The position numbers and the translations under genes are program-made. Below are positions 13,730 through 19,995 of a DNA stretch of 19,995 bases, in pieces. The stretch is from an uncultured Clostridia bacterium (GTDB lineage Bacteria; Bacillota; Clostridia; Oscillospirales; Ruminococcaceae): the NCBI GenBank assembly GCA_947176675.1, contig CAMWRN010000012.1:1-19995 (forward strand), read 5' to 3'. The notes beneath the pieces were generated by a model. That model was given only the letters and a program-made list of their open reading frames with translations. It was not told the DNA's origin and did no database searches. Each line of letters begins with the position of its first letter. Within the stretch, counting starts at the first letter, position 1.

Positions 13730-14368
13730 ATATCAAAATTTAAACGCGCGGGAACAATTGCAGCAATTGCCGCGCTCTCCGCATCGGCTGTGCTTGCGCT
13801 ATCGTCCTGCGGGGCAAACAAGGGAATACTCGTCAAGACCCCCGACCTTAATGTGCCGTTTGAAGCGGAGATGAAAATTCAGGCAGGAGAGCTTGAAATG
13901 AGCGGAAATCTTAAACGGTACGGAACGGGAATATGGGCTATGAGCGCAGAGTCCCCGGAAACTCTGGCAGGACTGGAGATTGCATACAGCGACGATGGGG
14001 TAAAAGCAAAGCTGGGAGAACTTTCGCTGGATATCCCCATGGAAAATATCAACGACGGAGCGGTGTTCGCGCAGATATTCAAGGCTGTGGACAGCGCAGC
14101 TGCGGCGGGAGAGCTTTACTGTTCCGACACAGAGGACGGAAAGGTCTTTTCGGGAAGCTTCGCGGGAGAAGCTTATTCCATTACTTTTGATCCCCAGACT
14201 TTTGCTCCCGTAAAGATCGAGATACCCGCGGCGGGTATCTGCGGCGAATTTGAAAATTTCCGAATAATGACAGGAGAGCAAACCGAACCTGCCGAAAGCG
14301 GAACGGCAGTATCCGAAACTTCCACGGAGCAAACCGTCCGGACAATGCAGACCGATAGTGCGGAATAA
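13730..14368 (+). CDS. Acidic lipoprotein, apparent AUA start codon
   Basis: This secreted lipoprotein has about 212 residues. A short basic N-terminus (SKFKRAG) leads to an Ala-rich hydrophobic signal and a lipobox, LSSC, with Cys27 as the lipidated residue. The mature part has LolA/LppX-like character: alternating beta strands and phrases such as GIWAMSAESPETLAGL, ending in a Thr/Glu-rich tail. That family resemblance is weak. The start is odd. GGAGGG (13718-13723) is ideally placed 6 bases before ATA at 13730, and no ATG, GTG or TTG follows it before the signal peptide. A TTG at 13655 in the same frame has no ribosome site and would add 25 residues ahead of the signal. It lies 95 bases after the hydrate-repair gene. 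Confidence 0.75.
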   Translation: MSKFKRAGTIAAIAALSASAVLALSSCGANKGILVKTPDLNVPFEAEMKIQAGELEMSGNLKRYGTGIWAMSAESPETLAGLEIAYSDDGVKAKLGELSLDIPMENINDGAVFAQIFKAVDSAAAAGELYCSDTEDGKVFSGSFAGEAYSITFDPQTFAPVKIEIPAAGICGEFENFRIMTGEQTEPAESGTAVSETSTEQTVRTMQTDSAE

Positions 14369-14387
14369 GAGTGTGACGATATTCCGC
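14360..14387 (+). other. Hairpin overlapping the stop codon of the preceding lipoprotein gene
   Basis: GCGGAATA (14360-14367) and TATTCCGC (14380-14387) form a perfect 8-bp stem with a 12-base loop that includes the stop codon region. No T-run follows, so it is not a normal intrinsic terminator. It may protect the mRNA end. Confidence 0.4.
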
Positions 14388-14474
14388 CGCAAAATGTAAA
14401 AATCAGTGATTTGGTCTTAGGGTTACAGCACGATTACAAATTATTAAGCAACGGTTAAAAGTAATAAAAATCAC

Positions 14475-14502
14475 TTGTTTTTCTTGGTTATTGTGCTATA
14501 AT
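14475..14502 (+). promoter_or_regulatory. Promoter of the DUF4358-like lipoprotein gene
   Basis: TTGTTT (14475-14480), 16-bp spacer, TATAAT (14497-14502), with a TGC extended -10 directly before the -10 box. Confidence 0.65.
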
Positions 14503-14573
14503 AATGTTGACCCTCGTAAGCTGTCCAAATTATACAAAATCTTGAGGAATGCCAAAAGGAAAGGAATATTACT

Positions 14574-15236
14574 ATGAGTATGAATTTTAAAAATATGAAA
14601 AAAATGATCGCGGCAATATCCGCACTTGCTCTGAGCGCGGCTTTACTTACAGCCTGCAGCGGAAATGACAACAATGAGGAGACCTCCGCCCCCTCCGAAA
14701 CTCCCGCTGTTTCCGATGAGACGGATACAAGTGAATCCGAAACCGCCGCGGAAGACGAGTCTGAAGCCGCTGATACTGACGTTGTTGACGACGTTTTGGA
14801 CGATGCAGATGACCCGGGCGAAACTGACGGCGGAGAAAATGCGGACCCTAACCCCTTGCAGCCTCTTGCCGATGCGGCATTGTCCGTTGGAGAGTGGCCC
14901 AGCCTTTGGGAAGTAACCGATCCGCAGATACTTTCCGACTTTTTCCTGCTTGACGAAACGAACGAAAACTACCGCAATATGATAGTGTTCCAATGCCCTA
15001 TGAGCGCGACAATGACAGAAGTCATTATTATCGAAGCGGAGGACGTGGAATCTGACAAGTCCGACCTTGAAGCGCGCAGGCAAAAAGCAATAGACCAGGA
15101 CTCTAGCTCTCCCAACGACGTCGATCTTGCCAATGCGTCTATCGTAGGCACAGAGGGAAATTACGCATACTTTATTCTCGCAGGCAACGCAGCCGAGGCG
15201 GAGACCGCTCTTGTAGAAGCTATCAAGGCTCTTTAA
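14574..15236 (+). CDS. Lipoprotein with acidic linker and DUF4358-like domain
   Basis: This 220-residue secreted lipoprotein has a lysine-rich N-terminus (NMKKMIAAISALALSAALL), then lipobox LTAC with Cys28. A very acidic Ser/Thr/Asp/Glu-rich linker runs to about residue 95 and probably holds the domain off the membrane. The C-terminal part (about 100-220) has the pattern of DUF4358, a family frequent in Lachnospiraceae and Ruminococcaceae: a Phe-Leu-Leu strand region, CPMSATMTEVIIIEAED, then LEARRQKAIDQ and a final YAYFILAG strand. Its function is unknown. GGAAAGGA precedes the ATG at 14574 by 8 bases. It is a single-gene unit bounded by its own promoter and a strong terminator. Confidence 0.85.
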   Translation: MSMNFKNMKKMIAAISALALSAALLTACSGNDNNEETSAPSETPAVSDETDTSESETAAEDESEAADTDVVDDVLDDADDPGETDGGENADPNPLQPLADAALSVGEWPSLWEVTDPQILSDFFLLDETNENYRNMIVFQCPMSATMTEVIIIEAEDVESDKSDLEARRQKAIDQDSSSPNDVDLANASIVGTEGNYAYFILAGNAAEAETALVEAIKAL

Positions 15237-15244
15237 CTCACACT

Positions 15245-15282
15245 GCGCCGTATGAACGTATCCGTTTGTACGGCGCGTTTTT
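15245..15282 (+). terminator. Rho-independent terminator after the DUF4358-like gene
   Basis: GCGCCGTA (15245-15252) and TACGGCGC (15269-15276) form a perfect 8-bp stem with a 16-base loop, followed by GTTTTT. It lies just after the stop at 15236. Confidence 0.88.
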
Positions 15283-15324
15283 ATGGACTTACCCGTGAAT
15301 TTTTTTCATGTCTCTGTTTTTCTA

Positions 15325-15353
15325 TTGTGTTTTCTTTCAGAATATGTTATACT
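15325..15353 (+). promoter_or_regulatory. Promoter of the substrate-binding lipoprotein gene
   Basis: TTGTGT (15325-15330), 17-bp spacer, TATACT (15348-15353), 34 bases ahead of the TTG start at 15388. Confidence 0.65.
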
Positions 15354-15387
15354 TTTAATAAATAGATTATTAACGGAGGAATCTGTT

Positions 15388-16362
15388 TTGTATATATTCA
15401 ATAAAACCACACGCCCCAAAAGCTTTTCGGTACGGTATCTGCCGTTGGCTCTTGCAGCATTGTTAGTGTGCGGTCTGTGCGGCTGCACCGAAATAGACGA
15501 GGAGTCTCCCGCACCCGTTATGGCTACAGTGGTCAGCGAAAAACCGTACCCTGTAGACGCGGGTTCTCTTACTTTTGAGGAAGCTCCCAAAACAGTGGGA
15601 TCCCTTTCCCCTGCTATAACGGAGATCATCTGCGAGCTTGGTTTTTCGGACAAGCTTACCGGCAGGAGCGAATACTGCATTTACCCTGAAAGCGTTTCGG
15701 ACAGGACTACTCTCGGTTCTGCGGCAAATCCCGATGTGGACGCTATAATCGAATCCTCACCCGAGCTGCTTATCTCGCTGAGTCCCATTGCTAAAAAGGA
15801 CATCACCGCCATAGAAGCGGCGGGAACGCGGGTTTGGATAATTTCTCCTCCCGAATCGGTGGAGGATCTGTACCGCTGCTATGAGGATATAGCCGCTGTT
15901 TTCGGAGGAAAGCTTAACAGCGCCGCCGCTGCGGAGGACGCTCTCGAACCGCTGAAAAAGGCTGTAAACGACGCGAAAGGTTCAATAGAAAGCTTTGTGT
16001 ACATAATGTCCCCCGAATTGGCAGCTGCTTCGGACTCAACCTTTGCGGGAAACTTTTTTTCCTGCTTCGGGAAAAATTTTGCGGGCGGCGGAGAGGATAT
16101 TTCCATGACCGCGGAGGAACTTCTGGAACTTGATCCCCAGTGGCTGATACTGCCTGATTCCGTAAGCATTTACGAGCTTCCCGAGGAAACGTCGGGACTT
16201 TCGGCGGTAAAAAGCGGACGGGTCATTATTCTGGACGATGATGTGCTGAAACGGATAGAGCGTCCGACTTCGCGTCTTGACGATGCAGTGTATGAGGTTT
16301 TGGAGCAGATCGAAAAGACGGTAAACGACAGCGGTGAAGACGACGTAAGCGCGGAAGAGTAA
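15388..16362 (+). CDS. Orphan ABC-type substrate-binding lipoprotein (PF01497/BtuF-like)
   Basis: This 324-residue lipoprotein of the siderophore/cobalamin-type periplasmic-binding family would be anchored outside the membrane to capture a metal chelate or corrinoid. The start is TTG at 15388, set by GGAGGA 7 bases upstream. A signal peptide with lipobox LCGC (Cys33) follows. The first lobe shows the family pattern: VGSLSPAITEIICELGFSDKL, GRSEYCIYP, and NPDVDAIIESSPELLI, then TRVWII and a helical backbone. The second lobe contains DPQWLILPDS and VKSGRVIILDDDVL. No permease or ATPase lies nearby in this window, which is unusual because such genes are normally in an ABC operon. The ligand cannot be told. 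Confidence 0.88.
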   Translation: MYIFNKTTRPKSFSVRYLPLALAALLVCGLCGCTEIDEESPAPVMATVVSEKPYPVDAGSLTFEEAPKTVGSLSPAITEIICELGFSDKLTGRSEYCIYPESVSDRTTLGSAANPDVDAIIESSPELLISLSPIAKKDITAIEAAGTRVWIISPPESVEDLYRCYEDIAAVFGGKLNSAAAAEDALEPLKKAVNDAKGSIESFVYIMSPELAAASDSTFAGNFFSCFGKNFAGGGEDISMTAEELLELDPQWLILPDSVSIYELPEETSGLSAVKSGRVIILDDDVLKRIERPTSRLDDAVYEVLEQIEKTVNDSGEDDVSAEE

Positions 16363-16421
16363 TTGCTTAATGCACTATCTGACAACCGAAAATTGATTTG
16401 CTTAGATTTTGCGTTTCCCTA

Positions 16422-16450
16422 TTGACATTGACAAAAATATACTATATAAT
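16422..16450 (+). promoter_or_regulatory. greA-lysS promoter
   Basis: TTGACA (16422-16427), 17-bp spacer, TATAAT (16445-16450), a perfect consensus. A second TTGACA overlaps in the spacer at 16428-16433 but is too close to the -10. Confidence 0.88.
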
Positions 16451-16494
16451 AAAGCTTTAGGATAAACATTTTACACGGAAAGGATTGTATTCAA

Positions 16495-16971
16495 ATGGCT
16501 GTAAAAAAGGTTAGAATGTCCGCGGAGGGCTACAAAAAGCTTGAGTCGGAACTGGAATATCTTATTACCGTAAAGCGCGCTGAGGTTGCCCAGAAGCTTA
16601 AAGAAGCAAGAGCGTTCGGAGACCTTTCCGAAAACGCCGAGTATGACGAGGCTAAAAACGAACAGGGTATCCTTGAAGCCAAAATTCAGGAAATGGAGCT
16701 TACCATCGCAAATGCCGTTGTTGTGGACGAATCCGAACTGTCCAACGACGAGGTGGGCGTAGGCTCGGTTGTCACTCTCAAAGACCTTGAAATGGATGAG
16801 GAAATGACCCTCCAAATAGTAGGATCAACAGAAGCAGATCCCGAAAATAACAAAATTTCCGAAGAAGCTCCCATCGGTATCGCCGCACTGAAGAAAAAGG
16901 TCGGGGACATTATCGAGGTGGAGGCTCCCGTAGGCGTTATTAAAATGGAAATTCTTGCTATCAGCAAATAA
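16495..16971 (+). CDS. greA: Transcription elongation factor GreA
   Basis: This 158-residue factor enters the secondary channel of stalled RNA polymerase and stimulates cleavage of backtracked RNA. The N-terminal coiled-coil (about 10-75) carries the tip motif GDLSENAEYDEAK (42-54), with the acidic residues that coordinate the catalytic magnesium. The C-terminal FKBP-like domain (about 80-158) contains SEEAPIGIAALKKKVGD. Length is standard. GGAAAGGA precedes the ATG. It has a perfect-consensus promoter and is followed by lysS after 46 bases without a terminator, an arrangement common in Firmicutes. Confidence 0.97.
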   Translation: MAVKKVRMSAEGYKKLESELEYLITVKRAEVAQKLKEARAFGDLSENAEYDEAKNEQGILEAKIQEMELTIANAVVVDESELSNDEVGVGSVVTLKDLEMDEEMTLQIVGSTEADPENNKISEEAPIGIAALKKKVGDIIEVEAPVGVIKMEILAISK

Positions 16972-17017
16972 ACAGCTAAGTAAATAAGTCAGTATGCAAA
17001 AGAAAGGATCGAAAAAA

Positions 17018-18598
17018 ATGTCTGAGGAAAATCAGGTTACAGTACCCGCTGAAGAAACAGAACAGACCGAGCAGGATATCCACGTTCTGAAGAAGATAAG
17101 AATAGATAAGCTTGACGAGCTTAAGGCGGCGGGCAAAAATCCCTATGAGATCACAAAATACGATGTGACGATTTTAAACGCGGAGCTGAGAAAAGCCTAC
17201 GAGGAGACTGAGGCAAAAGCCAAAGCGGAAGCAGGCGAGGACGATGAAAAGCTCAAAACCGCTCTGGAAACTTCCAGAATCAACGTTAAGATCGCGGGAC
17301 GTATCATGTCCTGGCGCGATATGGGCAAAGCAAACTTTATCGACGTCCGCGACGGCAGCGACCGTATGCAGGTTTACGTCCGCATGAACGACATAGGCGC
17401 AGACGAATTTGCCGAGTTCAAGAAATGGGATATCGGCGACATTGTAGGCGTTGAAGGATTCGCTTTCCGCACCCGCAAGGGCGAAATATCGGTTCACGCT
17501 CAAAAGATCGAGCTGCTGTCCAAATCCCTGCTGCCCCTGCCCGAAAAGTGGCACGGCTTAAAAGATCAGGATATGCGCTACCGTCAGCGCTACGTTGACC
17601 TCATCTGCAATCCGGACGTTAAGCGAACCTTCGTAAACAGAAGCCGCATTCTCCGCGAGATCAGGAATTTCCTTGACAGCCGCGGATATATTGAGGTTGA
17701 CACTCCAGTTCTGCACACCCTTGAAATAGGCGCGGCGGCAAGACCTTTCAAGACCCACCACAACGCGTTGGATATTGATATGTACCTCCGCATTGAGACG
17801 GAGCTGTATCTGAAAAGACTTATTGTTGGCGGCTTTGACAAGGTTTACGAGGTAGGACGAATCTTCCGCAACGAGGGCATGGATACCTCTCACAACCCCG
17901 AATTTACATCTATCGAAATGTACCAAGCCTACACCGACTACAAGGGCATGATGGATCTTATTGAGGAAATGTACCGCGAGCTTGCGCTTAAAATATGCGG
18001 CACAGGCGTGGTGTCCTATCAGGGTACGGATATCGACCTTGCTTCACCATGGGAAAGACTTACCATGGCGGAATCAGTCAAGAAATATGCGGGAGTTGAC
18101 TACAACGACTGGGCTGACGACGAAGCTGCAAGAGCCTGTGCAAAGGCTAAAGGCGTAGAAGTTGAAGAGGGCGCGTCCGCCACAAAGGGACACGTTCTTA
18201 TCGCGTTCTTCGATGCATTTGTTGAAGACAAGCTTGTTCAGCCTACTATCATTTACGACTACCCTGTCGAAAACTCTCCGCTGGCAAAGAGAAAACCCTC
18301 CGACCCCGCATTTACCGAGAGATTCGAGTACTTCATATACTGCCGCGAAATGGGCAACGCATTCTCTGAGCTGAACGACCCTATCGACCAGAGAGAACGC
18401 TTTGTTAAGCAGGCAGAAGCAAAGCGCGCACAGGGCGCGAACGCTTCCGTGGACGAGGATTTCGTTACCGCGCTTGAATACGGTATGCCTCCTACGGGCG
18501 GTCTGGGACTGGGTCTTGACAGACTTGTAATGCTTCTTACCGACAGCGCGTCTATCAGGGACGTACTGCTGTTCCCTACGATGAAGCCTATTGACTGA
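17018..18598 (+). CDS. lysS: Lysine-tRNA ligase, class II
   Basis: This 526-residue cytoplasmic enzyme activates lysine with ATP and charges tRNA-Lys. An N-terminal OB-fold anticodon-binding domain (about 60-170, with VKIAGRIMSWRDMGKANFIDVRDG) is followed by the class II core. Motif 1 region is FVNRSRILREIRNFLDSRGY, then EVDTPVLHTLEIGAAARPF. Motif 2 is EVGRIFRNEGMDTSHNPEFT. Motif 3 is PTGGLGLGLDRLVMLLTD near the end. All expected catalytic residues seen by eye are in place. The ATG at 17018 follows AAAGGA (17003-17008) at proper spacing, so the upstream in-frame ATG at 16994 is not used. It is the second gene of the greA operon. Confidence 0.97.
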   Translation: MSEENQVTVPAEETEQTEQDIHVLKKIRIDKLDELKAAGKNPYEITKYDVTILNAELRKAYEETEAKAKAEAGEDDEKLKTALETSRINVKIAGRIMSWRDMGKANFIDVRDGSDRMQVYVRMNDIGADEFAEFKKWDIGDIVGVEGFAFRTRKGEISVHAQKIELLSKSLLPLPEKWHGLKDQDMRYRQRYVDLICNPDVKRTFVNRSRILREIRNFLDSRGYIEVDTPVLHTLEIGAAARPFKTHHNALDIDMYLRIETELYLKRLIVGGFDKVYEVGRIFRNEGMDTSHNPEFTSIEMYQAYTDYKGMMDLIEEMYRELALKICGTGVVSYQGTDIDLASPWERLTMAESVKKYAGVDYNDWADDEAARACAKAKGVEVEEGASATKGHVLIAFFDAFVEDKLVQPTIIYDYPVENSPLAKRKPSDPAFTERFEYFIYCREMGNAFSELNDPIDQRERFVKQAEAKRAQGANASVDEDFVTALEYGMPPTGGLGLGLDRLVMLLTDSASIRDVLLFPTMKPID

Positions 18599-18638
18599 CA
18601 GATATCTGCGAGTTCCCCCAAAATCCGGAGGTGATGTT

Positions 18639-18896
18639 GTGAAAATTAAATTCTTCACCGTCATTTCATTGATCGTCTGCCTTTCCGCTGCTTTGTGCGG
18701 CTGTTCCGCAGACGTTACTCCGCTTGTCGGGACTTGGGTCAGATCAGACATAGAAATGATTTATGCGCTTAATGCCGACAAAACCTCTACAAAAGACGAG
18801 AATTTTGGAAACTACATTCAGGAAAGCGGTACGTATGAGTACAACGGCAAATCCATTACTTTCAACGAAACATTTTCTTATGATGTTAAGGCTTGA
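18639..18896 (+). CDS. Very small lipoprotein, possibly truncated
   Basis: This 85-residue lipoprotein starts at GTG (18639), 7 bases after GGAGGTGA-type ribosome site (18627-18634). The signal peptide MKIKFFTVISLIVCLSAAL is followed by lipobox LCGC (Cys22). The mature 63 residues look like the first part of a small beta-barrel lipoprotein: LVGTWVR, then LNADKT, then ESGTYEYNGKSITF. This is typical of lipocalin-like/DUF5640-type proteins, which are usually longer. After the TGA at 18894 the +1 frame continues with LEGSAMYWSIGSM before a stop, which reads like a lost C-terminal strand. It lies 40 bases after lysS and shares its transcript. Confidence 0.75.
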   Translation: MKIKFFTVISLIVCLSAALCGCSADVTPLVGTWVRSDIEMIYALNADKTSTKDENFGNYIQESGTYEYNGKSITFNETFSYDVKA

Positions 18897-18982
18897 GGGC
18901 AGCGCCATGTACTGGAGCATCGGCTCTATGTAGATAGAGCTTAAAAAGCAGTAACCGCATTTTCCGCCGCAAATAAAAATAT

Positions 18983-19022
18983 GCCGCCGTATAGAGTTGA
19001 TGACTCTGTACGGCGGCTTTTT
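18983..19022 (+). terminator. Bidirectional terminator ending the greA-lysS operon
   Basis: GCCGCCGTA and TACGGCGGC enclose AGAGT/ACTCT to form a stem of about 14 bp with a small loop, followed by TTTTTCTTTT. On the minus strand ATTTTTATTT follows after two bases, so it probably also ends the convergent gene at 19043-19921. Confidence 0.92.
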
Positions 19023-19042
19023 CTTTTGCAAAATTACTATGG

Positions 19043-19921
19043 CTATATCGCAACAATAAAATTGACCGTTCCGAAAGAAAAGCAAACGGGGATAACGCAG
19101 GCATTGCCAAGTTCACTTATGTCGAAGCGCTCGTAAAAACGCTGCGGCTCAAGGTTCAGCTTGATACCGCTGCTGCCCGACATATTTTCCGCAAAAAGAC
19201 CGTTGTGAATATTTATGAAATTGCTTATGCAGGCATGGGTGTAGTCGTCTTCGGCAACAAGCTGCTTATTGGTAAAGCGGGAAGCAAACTCGATCATGGA
19301 AGACGCGTCCGCGTCAATAATCGTAATCGCCCTAAGTCCGCCGTCTATCCTTTGGGCGGCACAGTCGGACAGCGCGCCCATAAGAGCGTGCGCGTCCATA
19401 GGCGTAAAATCACTGCCGATAAAACGGATAAGATTTTTGAACAGCAGAGAAACATATCCGGTCATGTAACCCGAACCGTTTATGGAATTGAAGTTATAAA
19501 AATTCCTTACCAGCCTCTGAGCGGAAACATCGCTCTCGCTGCCGAAATCCGCTTCGGAAATATGATTTTCGGTCTTATAGGCATTAAGAGCCTGCTCAAA
19601 CTGGGCGGTGGTCATATAGCCGCTGTTTACAAGAGCCTGACCGAGAACAAGATGTCCCGCAGGCTGTGTTTTAAGCAAACTCTCCACATTTTCTCTGGAT
19701 ATATAACCCATATCCACCATTACGTCGCCGATCCTTTTATCAGCGTGCAGCTGCTCCTTATGAGCCTTTTCAACCTGTACCGCAGTCATAAGTCCTGCGT
19801 TTATGGCAAGAACCCCCAGTTGGGGACGGGTGGTCTTCATAGCGCGAAGCACTTCCGAAAGATGTTCCGGAGAAACAAGCTGCCGCTGAAGCAAATAATT
19901 GCCGAAAAACTGCGTAAACAT
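19043..19921 (-). CDS. MshEN-like repeat protein with CheX-like domain
   Basis: This 292-residue cytoplasmic protein has two parts. Residues 7-115 hold four short helical repeats of the form LGxxLxxxGxMTxxQVExAxxxQ, best seen at 35-57, 64-86 and 93-115. This pattern is found in MshEN/GspE N-terminal domains, some of which bind cyclic di-GMP. Residues about 145-292 look like a CheX/CheC-type domain, with a GYVSLLFKNLIRFIGSDF strand-helix and a helix SNFINIHNGLFAENMSG (233-249). Typical CheX/CheC proteins have D/S-x3-E-x2-N in that helix; here the Glu position is Asn237. It may be a non-catalytic binding version. The ATG at 19921 follows AGGAGGA. No chemotaxis genes are nearby. Confidence 0.75.
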   Translation of the reverse strand: MFTQFFGNYLLQRQLVSPEHLSEVLRAMKTTRPQLGVLAINAGLMTAVQVEKAHKEQLHADKRIGDVMVDMGYISRENVESLLKTQPAGHLVLGQALVNSGYMTTAQFEQALNAYKTENHISEADFGSESDVSAQRLVRNFYNFNSINGSGYMTGYVSLLFKNLIRFIGSDFTPMDAHALMGALSDCAAQRIDGGLRAITIIDADASSMIEFASRFTNKQLVAEDDYTHACISNFINIHNGLFAENMSGSSGIKLNLEPQRFYERFDISELGNACVIPVCFSFGTVNFIVAI

Positions 19922-19976
19922 AAGCCAAAGTTCCTCCTTATATTTTTGGGAAAACACGCCGCTGTAAGTTCACATT

Positions 19977-19982
19977 ATTATA
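19977..19982 (-). promoter_or_regulatory. Probable -10 box of the CheX-like gene
   Basis: Minus strand TATAAT at 19977-19982, about 55 bases before the ATG at 19921. With a 17-bp spacer the -35 would begin at 20000, outside the window, so only half of the promoter can be checked. Confidence 0.5.
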
Positions 19983-19995
19983 GATAATATTATAC

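Noticed and set aside
18920..18940. GCTCTAT/ATAGAGC hairpin after the small lipoprotein
   Set aside because: Followed by TTAAAA and not a T-run; the strong terminator at 18983-19022 explains termination.

Overview
The window looks like chromosomal DNA of an anaerobic gut-type Clostridia, most like the Ruminococcus/Oscillospiraceae group. This is inferred from strong Gram-positive ribosome binding sites, consensus sigma-A promoters with 17-bp spacers, a phenylalanine T-box leader, small acidic lipoproteins and the gene content. There is no rRNA, tRNA, IS element, phage gene or CRISPR array, so this is mainly a core-genome neighbourhood with lineage-specific genes between housekeeping genes.

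Left half, minus strand (1-10980). Reading from right to left: a T-box-controlled pheS, then an unusual membrane protein gene, then pheT; a single-gene unit for a two-TM protein with an acidic tail; a zinc-ribbon membrane protein with a large inverted repeat over its promoter; purA; and an MFS drug-efflux-type transporter behind a structured leader. A consensus promoter at 3-31 fires leftward out of the window.

Right half, plus strand (11019-19022). Back-to-back promoters at 10979-11047 divide the two halves. To the right lie a small membrane protein, an AcpS-like protein lacking both metal-ligand residues, the bifunctional NAD(P)H-hydrate repair enzyme, an acidic lipoprotein with an apparent AUA start, a DUF4358-like lipoprotein, an orphan PF01497-type substrate-binding lipoprotein, greA-lysS and a very small lipoprotein. 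A bidirectional terminator at 18983-19022 ends this block. The last gene (19043-19921, minus) joins short MshEN-like repeats to a CheX-like domain.

The strongest candidate for something new is the leader of the MFS transporter (1439-1596, minus). It has a Shine-Dalgarno sequence, a 12-codon leader peptide (MILCIANALCKV), and RNA segments that can form two exclusive folds: a compact three-way junction that leaves the transporter start free, or a hairpin pair that occludes it. This is the architecture of drug-inducible translational attenuation, here attached to an efflux pump downstream of purA. Other notable points are the gene between pheS and pheT, the degenerate AcpS, the AUA start, the operator-like repeat at 4324-4376, and a shared 16-mer in two non-coding regions.
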